64,000 nt of DNA from Candidatus Tiamatella incendiivivens (lineage in GTDB: Archaea; Thermoproteota; Thermoprotei_A; Sulfolobales; Acidilobaceae). The notes below the pieces were generated by a model. The model had not been told where the DNA came from. It saw nothing but the letters and a program-made list of their open reading frames with translations, and did no database searches. Position 1 is the first letter of the stretch. Each line of letters begins with the position of its first letter. The DNA lies in contig WALW01000007.1 in NCBI GenBank assembly GCA_015522635.1, forward strand, positions 124,001 through 188,000, given 5' to 3'. The translations under genes and the position numbers were made by a program. Of this stretch, positions 52,986 through 62,419 are shown in pieces.

Positions 52986-53999
52986 CTACCTCCTCCTTAA
53001 TCTGTATAATTGTACAAGTTTCCTGTAAGCGTAAGGTGCTGATAGTGCTATGATGATTATACCTGTTATTGTATCGGAGACGTAAGGAGGTGCTCCAGTC
53101 TCCAATTCTACCCATTGACCGCCGATTATCAGGTCAGCGAAGAAAAGCGCTGAGAAAATTATACCTATAGGATTATTCCTGCCAAGCAAGCCTACTCCTA
53201 TACCTGTAAAGCCTAGTCCGTAGAGGGATGACATTGTAGTATCGATCGCACTTGACTCACCGATCACTAGGAGTGCACCACCAAAACCAGCAAGTCCTCC
53301 TCCTAGTGCCATGGAGAATAAGATACTCTTATCAGGGTTGTATCCAGAGTATAATGCTGTTTTAGGGTTATATCCAGAGACGCGCATCTTATATCCTAGG
53401 TCGGTATAGTATAAAATGTAATAGGCAACTAGTGCGCCTAGAACCGAAAGCCAGAATGCTGTAGTCATGGAGAACATTTCATGTGGACTTAACTGTACAC
53501 TCATATACGGCTTCTCAGGGTTAGGTAGATACTTGATTATAACGTATATAATGAAGTAGTAGGCAGTCCAGTTGAGCATTATAGCTGTTATAACCTCATT
53601 TATCCCTCTGTATACTCTCAGGGCAGCCATTAACCAGCCCCAGAAAGCTCCGGCTATGAATCCTAATGTTAATCCTATGGGAATGCTACCTGTAAAAAAG
53701 GTTCCTACTAATCCGGCTAGTGCCCCCATGTAAAGCTGGCTTTCACCTCCTATATTAAAGACACCAGCCATTAGTGGAATGGAGAACGCCAAGCCCGTCA
53801 TAACTAGCGGTGCACTCTTCCCCGCCAAGTGACTTAGGTCTGAGACCCCGCCTGTAATCATAATATTAAATATATTGAGAGCATTGTAACCCATTAATTC
53901 GAGTATTACCCCTGCTATAAGGAATCCTGTTAGAGCTGATAGGGATACTTCAATTGTACCTGTAATATACTCTGTTTTCTTCGCCCTTAAAGACTCCAT
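52986..53999 (-). CDS. Nucleoside-type ABC transporter permease (first subunit)
   Basis: 337 residues, about nine hydrophobic helices. GVFNIGGESQLYMGALAG and MRVSGYNPKTALYSGYNPDKS are the family strings corresponding to those of the partner permease. It follows the ATPase gene by 14 nt. Together they form the heterodimeric channel. Confidence 0.9.
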   Translation of the reverse strand: MESLRAKKTEYITGTIEVSLSALTGFLIAGVILELMGYNALNIFNIMITGGVSDLSHLAGKSAPLVMTGLAFSIPLMAGVFNIGGESQLYMGALAGLVGTFFTGSIPIGLTLGFIAGAFWGWLMAALRVYRGINEVITAIMLNWTAYYFIIYVIIKYLPNPEKPYMSVQLSPHEMFSMTTAFWLSVLGALVAYYILYYTDLGYKMRVSGYNPKTALYSGYNPDKSILFSMALGGGLAGFGGALLVIGESSAIDTTMSSLYGLGFTGIGVGLLGRNNPIGIIFSALFFADLIIGGQWVELETGAPPYVSDTITGIIIIALSAPYAYRKLVQLYRLRRR

Positions 54000-54013
54000 T
54001 ATACTAGTTATGT

Positions 54014-55522
54014 TTACCCTTCAACACCTCCCATAAGCATGCCAATTCTATCCCTAGTCAGCTCGTCTGGGGTGCCTATACCTATGAACCTTCCCTCATA
54101 TATAACAGCTATCCTATCGGATAACTCGTATATCTCATCGAGATCGCTTGAGATGAGAAGGATTGCTTTCCCCTCACCCCTTAGTTTCAGTAGAGTATTT
54201 CTGATGAACCTAGTTGCAGATATGTCTAATCCTTGAGTCGGCTCTGCTACCACTATTACATCTGATTCCCTAACTACCTCTCTCCCCACCATAATTTTCT
54301 GCTGGTTTCCTCCGCTCAGATACTTTACTATCGCATCTAAACTAGGAGTCTTGACGTCCAGGTACCTCACTATCTTGCCTGAAATACTTCTTGCTTTACT
54401 CCACTGAATCATTCTACCCTTAGATAACACCAAGTGCAAGTTAGTAAGTACAACGTTTTCTGTAACACTCATTTCTGAAACTAGCCCTTTTTTCCTCGAC
54501 TCTGGAACGTAACCAAGACCAAGCCTATATCTGTCTGATGGGCATAAATCAGTAACATCCTCGCTTTTCAGAATTATACTGCCATTTACTGGCTTCAATA
54601 TTCCGGCTATCGACTCTGCTAATTCGCTTTGGCCATTCCCCTGGACACCAGCAACTCCTAATATCTCTCCCGATTTAAGTTCAAAGGAAAGATTGTCTAC
54701 TCTAGTGACTCCTTGCCCATCCAAGACTACCAGGTTCTCAACTTTAAGAAGAGTCTCACCTACAACACCCTCCCTTCCCGCCTCTGTTGGTCGGAGAGAT
54801 TTGCCAATCATCATCTCAGCAAGGATTTTAGGAGTCGCTTTCCCCGCGTCTATGGTTCCTATTCTCTTCCCCTTCCTTAAAACAGTAATACGGTCAGCTA
54901 GCTCAAGGACTTCCCTGAGCTTATGGGTTATGAAGATTATGGTTATACCATTATCCTTTAGTTTTTTTAGTGCTGTGAACAATTCCTCGACTTCAACAGG
55001 TGTAAGCACGCTCGTGGGCTCGTCTAGTATGAGTATTCGTGCATCTCTCGACAAGGCCTTCACTATCTCAACCCTCTGTTGAAGGCCTACCGGTAGATTT
55101 TCAACAATAGTATTGAGAGGAAATTTAAGCCCGGTTTCATCCATTATTTGCCTAGCTTTATCTAAGGCTTCCATTATATTTGCTTTAGGCTTTATGCTAA
55201 GATAACTTAGAAACAAGTTCTCAGCAACAGTGAAGGTAGGTACAAGTGCGAAATGCTGGTAAACCATCCCAATGTCTTTCCTAATGGCTTCCCATGGCCC
55301 GTGGAATGATACTTTCTCACCGAAGACCCTGACTTCCCCTCTGGTAGGTTTTATTTCACCGTAGAGTATTCTCATCAGCGTTGTTTTCCCAGCGCCATTC
55401 TCGCCTAATAACCCGTGTATCTCTCCTTCACAAACTTCGAATTCAACGTTGTCAAGTGCTTTGACACCGTCTGGGTAGACTTTCTCGATTCCACGCATCT
55501 CAACAGCTGAAGTGTGGGGCAA
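54014..55522 (-). CDS. Nucleoside/sugar-type ABC transporter ATPase with two nucleotide-binding domains
   Basis: 502 residues containing two ABC domains as in RbsA/NupO. First: GLLGENGAGKTTLMRIL, ILILDEPTSVLTP. Second: GVAGVQGNGQSELAESI (degenerate Walker A), LSGGNQQKIMVGREV and VVAEPTQGLD. The degenerate second site is usual for the family. TTG at 55522 or ATG at 55498 is the start. It lies between the binding protein and the permease genes. Confidence 0.92.
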   Translation of the reverse strand: MPHTSAVEMRGIEKVYPDGVKALDNVEFEVCEGEIHGLLGENGAGKTTLMRILYGEIKPTRGEVRVFGEKVSFHGPWEAIRKDIGMVYQHFALVPTFTVAENLFLSYLSIKPKANIMEALDKARQIMDETGLKFPLNTIVENLPVGLQQRVEIVKALSRDARILILDEPTSVLTPVEVEELFTALKKLKDNGITIIFITHKLREVLELADRITVLRKGKRIGTIDAGKATPKILAEMMIGKSLRPTEAGREGVVGETLLKVENLVVLDGQGVTRVDNLSFELKSGEILGVAGVQGNGQSELAESIAGILKPVNGSIILKSEDVTDLCPSDRYRLGLGYVPESRKKGLVSEMSVTENVVLTNLHLVLSKGRMIQWSKARSISGKIVRYLDVKTPSLDAIVKYLSGGNQQKIMVGREVVRESDVIVVAEPTQGLDISATRFIRNTLLKLRGEGKAILLISSDLDEIYELSDRIAVIYEGRFIGIGTPDELTRDRIGMLMGGVEG

Positions 55523-55591
55523 GACCGTGCACCGATCAACTATCCTTGGAATAGAAAAAGATGTGGAAGGGTTAAATGAAAAACAGGATTA

Positions 55592-56920
55592 CTAAGATAC
55601 AGTGCCTTTCTCAAGGGCAGCATTTAGATTGCCTTTCTCTAGCTCCTGTACTATAGCATTATACTCTGCTTCACTGGTAGGTGTCTTGAACACTATTTTC
55701 CCCGTCTTTATCTGCTCTTCTAGTTGATTCATTATATTCCATGCTTGCTGAGGGATGTACTTCTGCCTCATTTCCTTGACAGTATTCACTATCTCTGTGG
55801 GAGTCAAGTTAGTTTTATGGTTCTCGTATGCTATTTGTGCAAAGTATTGGACACCATCTAGACCCCATATTCCAACCCCGTTGTCCTTAAGGCCTAGTAC
55901 TTTGATACCGCCTTTCCATGACCCATCTACAACCATCTTTATGGCAGTATAAACAGCGGTATCAACTCTCTTGGCTCCGCTCAATATTATGTAGTGTGGG
56001 TTATACCATTCCTGGCTTGCATCTTCACCTATAGCTAATGCCTTTCCGTAACCTTTTTGGTTCCAGTCTATGACGGCATCGAACATTCCTAGGTGTGTTA
56101 ACCCGGCAACACCGTAAAGTACTTTAGCGCCTTGCTGAAGCATTTGCATTGCAGTCTGGTATCCTTTCTGAGTGTCACCGAATGTTCCGGTGTATTGCCA
56201 TATCACTTCTACATTCTTCCCAGTAATCTTCTCATAGTATTTTGCCCCGAAGAGATATCCAATATGGAACTTCCAGAGTGGAGGTATGTCCATCCCTGCA
56301 ACTGCACCTATGGTGTTTCCACCTAGCTGGTAAGCCATTCCCGCTGCTAGTATTCCTACGAGGGATGCCGCTTCTTGTTCCCTGAAGAGTATATCGACTT
56401 CATTAGGTCTAATGATCCCTGTTGTAGAGTCTATTAGAGCATATTTCTGGCTGGGGAAGTCGCTTGCAGTTTTGTTTAACGCATCGGTCCAGAGGAATCC
56501 AACAAGTACTAGTAGATTATATTGACCTGACTCGGATAACTGTCTGAGGAGAGGTTCCATATCTGTGGTAGATTTAGGTGTAAGGAAGTTAACTGTGACA
56601 CCAAAATCTTTCGCCGCATTCTCAGCTCCCATGTAGGCCATATCATTGAAGCTTAAGTCACCTCTTCCACCTACATCGAATAGAACTGCAATTTTGGTTT
56701 TCTTGCTAGTTGTGGAACTTGACGTCGACTGGGTGGTTGTTGTAGTTGCAGGGCTGGTTGTACCAGTTTCTCCAATGGTGGCTGTTGATGCAATCGGGTT
56801 TTGCTGGTTGTTTTGAGTTGTACCTGTTTTTGATGAGTAATAGTATGCTCCAATACCTATTAGGATGATGATAATGATTACGGTTGCGATTGCAGTTTGA
56901 CTAATTCCCCTCTTATTCAT
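55592..56920 (-). CDS. BMP-family substrate-binding protein, N-terminally anchored
   Basis: Basic-membrane-protein family binding protein, usually for nucleosides: KIAVLFDVGGRGDLSFNDMAYMGAENA, of which DVGGRGDLSFNDMAY is the diagnostic string, then GDTQKGYQTAMQMLQQGAKV. The N-terminus is MNKRGISQTAIATV followed by a hydrophobic helix, resembling a class III (pilin-like) signal peptide, then a Thr/Ser-rich stalk to about residue 75. ATG at 56920 follows GGTG. First gene of the importer operon. Confidence 0.9.
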   Translation of the reverse strand: MNKRGISQTAIATVIIIIILIGIGAYYYSSKTGTTQNNQQNPIASTATIGETGTTSPATTTTTQSTSSSTTSKKTKIAVLFDVGGRGDLSFNDMAYMGAENAAKDFGVTVNFLTPKSTTDMEPLLRQLSESGQYNLLVLVGFLWTDALNKTASDFPSQKYALIDSTTGIIRPNEVDILFREQEAASLVGILAAGMAYQLGGNTIGAVAGMDIPPLWKFHIGYLFGAKYYEKITGKNVEVIWQYTGTFGDTQKGYQTAMQMLQQGAKVLYGVAGLTHLGMFDAVIDWNQKGYGKALAIGEDASQEWYNPHYIILSGAKRVDTAVYTAIKMVVDGSWKGGIKVLGLKDNGVGIWGLDGVQYFAQIAYENHKTNLTPTEIVNTVKEMRQKYIPQQAWNIMNQLEEQIKTGKIVFKTPTSEAEYNAIVQELEKGNLNAALEKGTVS

Positions 56921-57129
56921 GGTTGAATACACCTTGAAGACCTATCGTGTAGAAGTTTTATTTAAGAGTTATTTAAAAATTATTATATGCATTAAACCTG
57001 AAGTAGATCAGTTTTTGAATAAAACGTGAAACATTAGAATAGTATTACACTGCTACCAATTCCAGGATTAGCGTTACCCATCTAGTTCAATAAGCATTTT
57101 ACCTATGAAATTCTTGGTATACACCTAGA

Positions 57130-58539
57130 GTGGCGGTGTGTACTCTATTGGAGGCAACCATACGGTATCCCGCACTGAACCTCATAGTGACAAACTCTGC
57201 ATTACCCAGTTTATTAGTCGAAAATAACATGGTGAAGATATCATATAATCTATTAAAAGCTGATGCATTATACGGTACACTAGGAGAGACAATAGCTTCA
57301 CTACTCGCATATCCCCCTCTGGATTCAAGGGGAGTTTGGAGTGATCTCAGGAAACTAGCGAGTTATTATAAGATGAGAACAGTCCAATTCTCTCTAAATG
57401 ACTTATCAAAAGCTTTTGATATTCTAGCTCTTAAAGTTAGAATAACTCCCCTCTACCCCCTGGCTAGGAAAGCTGAAATAGTAGATGGATTACTTTCAAA
57501 GCTATATTTAAGCATGGAGTCTAACTTAGACGAAAAGGCCAGAGTTACTAGAGAATATAAAACTATTCTAGATGAAGTAGGAGGAGTTTCATACAATAAT
57601 GGATTCTACGCTATAGAAGAACCTGAGAAATTAATCAATAAATCCATAGGCAACCCCCCTATTCCCCCATCGGATATTACGCGTGCAATGGCTGCTAGAT
57701 TACTGAAAAAAGTGAGATCGGAGGTGGAAGGACCAGAATTAAGGATTACAGGTTACCATGCCTTATTAAATTCGACTAGAATAAACCTCAAATGTGGGAA
57801 GCCTGAGGAAATAGTTAAGGAATACCTTAATTGCGAAGGTAAAGTAAAGTGTTCTCAAGGTCATGCAATCTCAAGCAGCATCCTGTGTAAATGCCAGGAT
57901 CTCAAACTAGTAGTAAAGGACTATGCTAGGATGGGTGGTAAATGGATTATCCTCAAAATAATGGCCAAGCCTATGATTGAATACCGTGTAAGCCCTAGGG
58001 CTAGAATGATATCGGAGTATAATGCAATGCAAAGACTGAGTCAAGTAGAAGGCGTGGAAATACCTTTTTTCCACGAGCTGTGCAGTACACAGATCCAGAA
58101 GGCATTGTCAGTGCGAGAGTATTTGGAAGGAAAGATATTGCGGGAAACTAATCATCCGGATTATTGGGTTAAGGCTGGTAAGGCTCTCGGAGCTATCCAT
58201 CATTTTGGAATAACCCTGGGAGACGCTAATTCTGGGAACTTCGTTCTCACAAAGGGCAATAATGTTGGAGTTCTCGATGCGGAACAATCTTATGATTATA
58301 CGTTGAAGACTGGCGTGTGGGATATAGTTACATTCATCTCGACAAGCGTATTCTGGAAAATAGAGCAAAGTCTTATTATACGTTTTCTGGAAGCTTATAT
58401 GGAGAAAGCGCCAGAGCCGTTGAACGTGCTTAAAGAGGCGTCCAAAGCATCTACATGGATAGGTATATTGCCAACTGTGCCTTACGTCTATATTCAATCG
58501 AAAAGGATACTGGATCAACTAGTGAGGACGGTGAATTAG
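57130..58539 (+). CDS. Bud32/RIO-like kinase domain fused to an unknown N-terminal domain
   Basis: 469 residues. The C-terminal half has an atypical kinase pattern: K263 in LVVKDYARMG (strand 3 lysine), E296 in ISEYNAM, H357-H358 then G-D365-ANSG-N370 (catalytic loop), and D383 in VLDAEQSYDY replacing DFG. This resembles Bud32/RIO/APH-type kinases. Residues 235-255 contain a cysteine/histidine cluster (C235, C241, H245, C253, C255) that could bind zinc. The first 210 residues match nothing I know. Substrate may be protein or small molecule. Confidence 0.7.
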   Translation: MAVCTLLEATIRYPALNLIVTNSALPSLLVENNMVKISYNLLKADALYGTLGETIASLLAYPPLDSRGVWSDLRKLASYYKMRTVQFSLNDLSKAFDILALKVRITPLYPLARKAEIVDGLLSKLYLSMESNLDEKARVTREYKTILDEVGGVSYNNGFYAIEEPEKLINKSIGNPPIPPSDITRAMAARLLKKVRSEVEGPELRITGYHALLNSTRINLKCGKPEEIVKEYLNCEGKVKCSQGHAISSSILCKCQDLKLVVKDYARMGGKWIILKIMAKPMIEYRVSPRARMISEYNAMQRLSQVEGVEIPFFHELCSTQIQKALSVREYLEGKILRETNHPDYWVKAGKALGAIHHFGITLGDANSGNFVLTKGNNVGVLDAEQSYDYTLKTGVWDIVTFISTSVFWKIEQSLIIRFLEAYMEKAPEPLNVLKEASKASTWIGILPTVPYVYIQSKRILDQLVRTVN

Positions 58540-58826
58540 AGGGCATATTATAGATTTTAAGTATAAGTTTGAACAGGAAGCTGTCGAAATATTCAAATTC
58601 AATTTGCATAGAAAAGGTTTAACCTTTACTGATGAAGGCGATGGCTACAATAAAAAGTAATACAGATTAACTTTTATCCTATGATGGAAAATCACTTGAG
58701 GGATTATTAGCTAGTATTGTCGGAGTAGAATACTGGAATGGTCTGCCCCTATCAAAGAGGAAAAGAGAATTGAGGTTATTTACCGTAAGATTAGAGTGGT
58801 GTAATCTAGGGAAAAACAAAGCATAA
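58535..58826 (+). pseudogene. Probable decayed gene in two reading frames
   Basis: Within the 373-bp gap after the kinase gene, two protein-like stretches lie in different frames: 58535-58660 (IIDFKYKFEQEAVEIFKFN and GLTFTDEGDGYN) and 58671-58826 (LSYDGKSLEGLLASIVGVE and RKRELRLFTVRLEW). Neither has a start codon and both end in TAA. Composition is coding-like, so a frameshifted remnant is plausible; chance is not excluded. The rest of the gap, to 58912, shows nothing. Confidence 0.3.
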
Positions 58827-58912
58827 ACTTTCATGCAATATTTAATGGCCTCCTGATCTTGAACTCTTCTTTAAATAATCAATATCCCTTGAAAAATGTA
58901 ATACAAGGTAGT

Positions 58913-59653
58913 TTAGGGTGTAAGTGACTTTAATGCAGTTCTATAAGCGATAATGTAAAGTGTAAATGTTATTATCAGTGTTATTATCAATGATGTATAG
59001 GGATCAACTGTTTCCCAGCTATTGTACATTCCATATCTAATCGAATCCGTTATGTATAGTGAGGGGAAAGCAAGGGTAAGCTCTTGCATCCAGTGAGGAA
59101 GAAGTGCTTGTGGTATAATCATTCCGCCGAAGAATATCATTGAGAACCTTGCTATGTTTAGGGTTGCCACAGTCTTCAAAGGATCCAGTGTTAAAGCGAT
59201 TAGGACACTCATGAGAGAGTAGAGCAGTGATCCAAGTATTATTGAGGCAATAAAATATAAGATGTGAATAACTATGAGGTGCCCGGTAAATAGATAGACT
59301 GAGAGTGTAGCTATGAAAACTCCTATGAGGCCGTAAAACAACCCTCCTAGAGTTTTAGAGGCCACAAGATCAAAACCGGTTAGGGGAGCATATACCAACC
59401 TATATATCGATCCATTCATTTTCTCAAAACTCACGGCCACTTGGGCCATGCTTGTTGAGGCAAATAAAAGGCTAACGCTGAACATGGCAGGTACCATAAT
59501 GCTTTCCCCATATGATTTCACAGTCATCGTTAACAGAACGATTATTGCTATAGGGAAGAGGAATCCCCAGCTAAGCACTGGAGCCTTGAGATAGTATTGC
59601 TTTAAATCCTTGAGGAAGATTGCAATGCTCTTACTCAAATTATTCCGCCCCAC
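58913..59653 (-). CDS. ABC-2 type transporter permease
   Basis: 246 residues with six hydrophobic helices and FEKMNGSIYRLVYAPLTGFDLVASKTLGG, a typical ABC-2 cytoplasmic loop. It overlaps the ATPase gene by 14 nt. Likely an exporter of a peptide, drug or lipid-linked molecule; substrate unknown. The divergent FG-GAP surface protein may be functionally linked. Confidence 0.87.
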   Translation of the reverse strand: MGRNNLSKSIAIFLKDLKQYYLKAPVLSWGFLFPIAIIVLLTMTVKSYGESIMVPAMFSVSLLFASTSMAQVAVSFEKMNGSIYRLVYAPLTGFDLVASKTLGGLFYGLIGVFIATLSVYLFTGHLIVIHILYFIASIILGSLLYSLMSVLIALTLDPLKTVATLNIARFSMIFFGGMIIPQALLPHWMQELTLAFPSLYITDSIRYGMYNSWETVDPYTSLIITLIITFTLYIIAYRTALKSLTP

Positions 59654-60650
59654 ATGAACAGGGTTTTCTCTCGGAATCCACTGTAAAAGGAACAGGTTGC
59701 TTTGCTTCAGTCATATACCTCTTAAACACATCCTCCCAGGAAGGAGGCAGGATATCAATGTCAACAATACTGTAGCCTCTAGTGGCTAGGTATCCTTTCA
59801 AGGTATCAAGTAGGAGTAGAGGATCCTTGGTATAGACTTCAAGAAAATCGCCTGTAAACAAGGGTTCTCCTTCGATTGATTTAGCTATCTTATTTTTCAA
59901 AGCCTCCCATAGAGAGTAGTCAAGACTTTGATCGAAAGTTATTTTCACTCTTTTACCGAGTTCAAGTATTTCCCTAAGCCTCCTAGGAGCTCCTTCATAG
60001 ATTTTTGCTCCTTTATAGAGAATTACAACCCTTTGCGATAACTCCATGACTTCATCAATATAGTGAGACGAAATAATGAGTGTTTTACCTGTCGATCTCA
60101 ACTCCCTTATTATGTTTCTAAGGTGGCTCGAGGAGAAGACGTCTAAACCAGCTGTAGGCTCGTCTAAAACAACTATCCTAGGATCATGGATTAGGGCCCC
60201 AGACATATCTGCCCTTCTCTTAAGGCCTTTGCTAAGATGACCATATCTGACTTCGAGATACTCAGTTAACTCCATGAGCTCTGCTGTACGCCTGGCAGCT
60301 TCCTCTGTTTCACTTCTAGCTAGTCCATATATTTTCCCCAGGAACTCTAGGTTCTCTTTAACCGTAAGCTCTGGAAATAGACTGGGCACCTCCGGCATTA
60401 CGCCAATAATCTTCTTAACCTTAGGTGCCTCTCTATACGAGTTTAATCCATAAACAAGTACTTTACCCATGGTAGGCTTTAATGCGCCAGCTATTGCTCT
60501 GAGTGTTGTCGTTTTACCAGCTCCGTTGGGTCCTAGGATACCTAGAATCTCACCTTCACCAGCCTTAAATGTTAGTTGTTTAACAGCTATTACTCGTCCA
60601 TACCTCTTAAACAAGTGATCAACGAAAATAGGGGGCTCCGCCAAATACAT
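59640..60650 (-). CDS. ABC-2 type transporter ATPase
   Basis: Single ABC domain: Walker A GPNGAGKTTTLRAI, signature LSKGLKRRADMSGAL (a KG in place of GG), Walker B IVVLDEPTAGLD and switch ISSHYIDE. A C-terminal domain of about 100 residues ends in KPCSCGAE, an unusual cysteine tail. The frame is open to 60701; ATG at 60650 gives the usual start and leaves 30 bp to the divergent FG-GAP gene. Confidence 0.88.
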   Translation of the reverse strand: MYLAEPPIFVDHLFKRYGRVIAVKQLTFKAGEGEILGILGPNGAGKTTTLRAIAGALKPTMGKVLVYGLNSYREAPKVKKIIGVMPEVPSLFPELTVKENLEFLGKIYGLARSETEEAARRTAELMELTEYLEVRYGHLSKGLKRRADMSGALIHDPRIVVLDEPTAGLDVFSSSHLRNIIRELRSTGKTLIISSHYIDEVMELSQRVVILYKGAKIYEGAPRRLREILELGKRVKITFDQSLDYSLWEALKNKIAKSIEGEPLFTGDFLEVYTKDPLLLLDTLKGYLATRGYSIVDIDILPPSWEDVFKRYMTEAKQPVPFTVDSERKPCSCGAE

Positions 60651-60680
60651 CACGCCAATATTGAGAGAAGAGATAATGAG

Positions 60681-62252
60681 ATGTATATTAAGTATCCTCA
60701 TCTATACCGCTCTACATGGTGTAATGCTTTGAAGACAACTAGCACATTGCTGATCATTCTTGTGTTGATAGGAGCTGTCTCGGGATCATCGATGATTCAT
60801 GCACAAACCACTAATGTGAAAGGTAGTGTTTTATGGCCTACCTATAAGTATACTGACGCTAGATCGGGATTTGTTCCTACACAATGGAGAATGGCTAAAG
60901 CTCTTGACTTCAATGTGGTATGGAATTTTACCGCCAATCTCTGCGTTACATCTGAACCAGCTATTGCTGATGTGAATGGTGATGGTGTGCCTGAAGCTAT
61001 CTTCGATTCATGCGATGGTTACTTATATGTTGTTTCCACACTGGACGGGAAGATGCTTTGGAAGTTTAAAACAGGGGGAGGCTTCGTTGACCCAGTCGTA
61101 GCTGACTTGAACGGTGACGGTAAACTAGAGATACTCAGCGCAGGTGATAGGGGGATTCTGTATTGTCTGTCCGGTGATGGTAAGCTCCTCTGGAGCATAG
61201 ATGGAGGATTCTATAGGGGTGCACCCGTCGTAGCTGACGTCGACGGTGACGGTAGGCTTGATGTGGCTATGGGTTCAGTAGACGGCTATGTTTATATAAG
61301 GCTTGGGAATTCTAGCATAGTGAAAGTCAAGATGGGCGACTTTAACCCTGGGACACTGGATGCAGCAGACGTCGACGGTGACGGCCTACCGGAGATAGTT
61401 GGCGTTGAAGGATCATATATACATGTAATAGATTATAATAAAGGTAAATTTATAGTGTATACCGGGAACATAGGTCATCCATTGATCAGTCCTCCCGCAC
61501 TATACGATTTTGATGGTGATGGTGTGCCTGAAGCTGTTTTCACAACTCGAGACAACTACCTTGGAATCTATAGTCTCAAGGATGGCCGTGTTATCAATAT
61601 TGTAAAGCTCGACACATATGAGACTACATCACCCCCTTCGCTAGGTCGATTATGGAGGAATGGCCCTCCGTTCATTGTCGTTGGTACAATGAGCGGGTTA
61701 TTCATATATTACCCTAACTTGACTCTTTACAAGAGTTTCAAGCTAATCAAAGTCTATACTTCAAGCCCTATAATAGCTGATGTCGACGGTGACGGTCATT
61801 ATGAGATTCTTATTGGAGAGGAAAATGGTCAGTTTGACATAATAGACCCGCTTCTAGGTAATGAGAGTCTTGACGTGTTGGAGTGGGTATTTGTCACTGG
61901 AGGGCCTATCATGGGGTCCGCATCTGTTGCAGACGTCAACGGCGACGGAGTTCCTGAAATCTTTATAGGAAGCAGAGATTACAGACTATATATGATAGAG
62001 CCTATTGGCCAGCAAGCTACTAGCAGCCAAGCTAGTTCTACTGTAACATATACAACTTCTAAAACACCAGTAAATCAAACAGTCGGTTCTACGAGCGGTG
62101 AAAAAACAAGTATGTCTACTGCTAGTGTAAGTATAGGGTTAACTCAAGGCATTGGAAGATATAAACCTGTTATTAATTGGCAATTAGTTGTAGGTGTTCT
62201 TATCGTCTCGTTGGCTATTGTTTTTACCGCTTATCTCTATACGAGAGATTAG
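60681..62252 (+). CDS. Secreted FG-GAP/VCBS beta-propeller protein, C-terminally anchored
   Basis: 523 residues. Signal peptide at about residues 15-35 (STLLIILVLIGAVSG), then seven repeats each carrying a calcium-binding D-x-D/N-G-D-G string (for example ADVNGDGVPEAIF, ADVDGDGRLDVAM, ADVDGDGHYEILI, ADVNGDGVPEIFI), which should fold as one seven-bladed propeller. A Ser/Thr-rich stalk follows and a final hydrophobic helix (VVGVLIVSLAIVFTAYL) with a short basic end anchors it. Acts outside the cell, binding a ligand or another surface protein. Divergent from the ABC-2 exporter. Confidence 0.88.
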   Translation: MYIKYPHLYRSTWCNALKTTSTLLIILVLIGAVSGSSMIHAQTTNVKGSVLWPTYKYTDARSGFVPTQWRMAKALDFNVVWNFTANLCVTSEPAIADVNGDGVPEAIFDSCDGYLYVVSTLDGKMLWKFKTGGGFVDPVVADLNGDGKLEILSAGDRGILYCLSGDGKLLWSIDGGFYRGAPVVADVDGDGRLDVAMGSVDGYVYIRLGNSSIVKVKMGDFNPGTLDAADVDGDGLPEIVGVEGSYIHVIDYNKGKFIVYTGNIGHPLISPPALYDFDGDGVPEAVFTTRDNYLGIYSLKDGRVINIVKLDTYETTSPPSLGRLWRNGPPFIVVGTMSGLFIYYPNLTLYKSFKLIKVYTSSPIIADVDGDGHYEILIGEENGQFDIIDPLLGNESLDVLEWVFVTGGPIMGSASVADVNGDGVPEIFIGSRDYRLYMIEPIGQQATSSQASSTVTYTTSKTPVNQTVGSTSGEKTSMSTASVSIGLTQGIGRYKPVINWQLVVGVLIVSLAIVFTAYLYTRD

Positions 62253-62260
62253 CTGTGATC

Positions 62261-62419
62261 TCACTCTTCTTCCTGGCATTCGCATTCGCTTATTTCTTCT
62301 ATTTCTTCGCATCCTAATTGTGCTTCTTCCTCAGCGTTTTCCATTGCTTCCTCCGGGTCTTCTGCTTCTACGTGTATTATGCATTTTATAATGCAGCTGC
62401 ACTTGTATTCTTTGGGCAT
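62261..62419 (-). CDS. 52-residue acidic, cysteine-rich small protein
   Basis: ATG at 62419 is preceded by a strong GAGGAGATGAGG site. The protein is MPKEYKCSCIIKCIIHVEAE, then a Glu-rich helix with DPEEAMENAEEEA, then ISECECQEEE. Six cysteines (7, 9, 13, 37, 46, 48) are arranged as CxC-x3-C and CxC near each end, suggesting metal or Fe-S binding or a redox role. The CDS begins on minus, 8 nt from the FG-GAP stop. Family not recognised; the VEAEDPEEA pattern occurs in other small archaeal proteins, from memory. Confidence 0.7.
   Translation of the reverse strand: MPKEYKCSCIIKCIIHVEAEDPEEAMENAEEEAQLGCEEIEEISECECQEEE

Noticed and set aside
61230-61960. Repeated GACGTCGACGGTGACGG strings as a direct-repeat or CRISPR-like array
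   Set aside because: They encode the D-V-D-G-D-G calcium loops of the FG-GAP repeats, with spacing set by the protein repeat.
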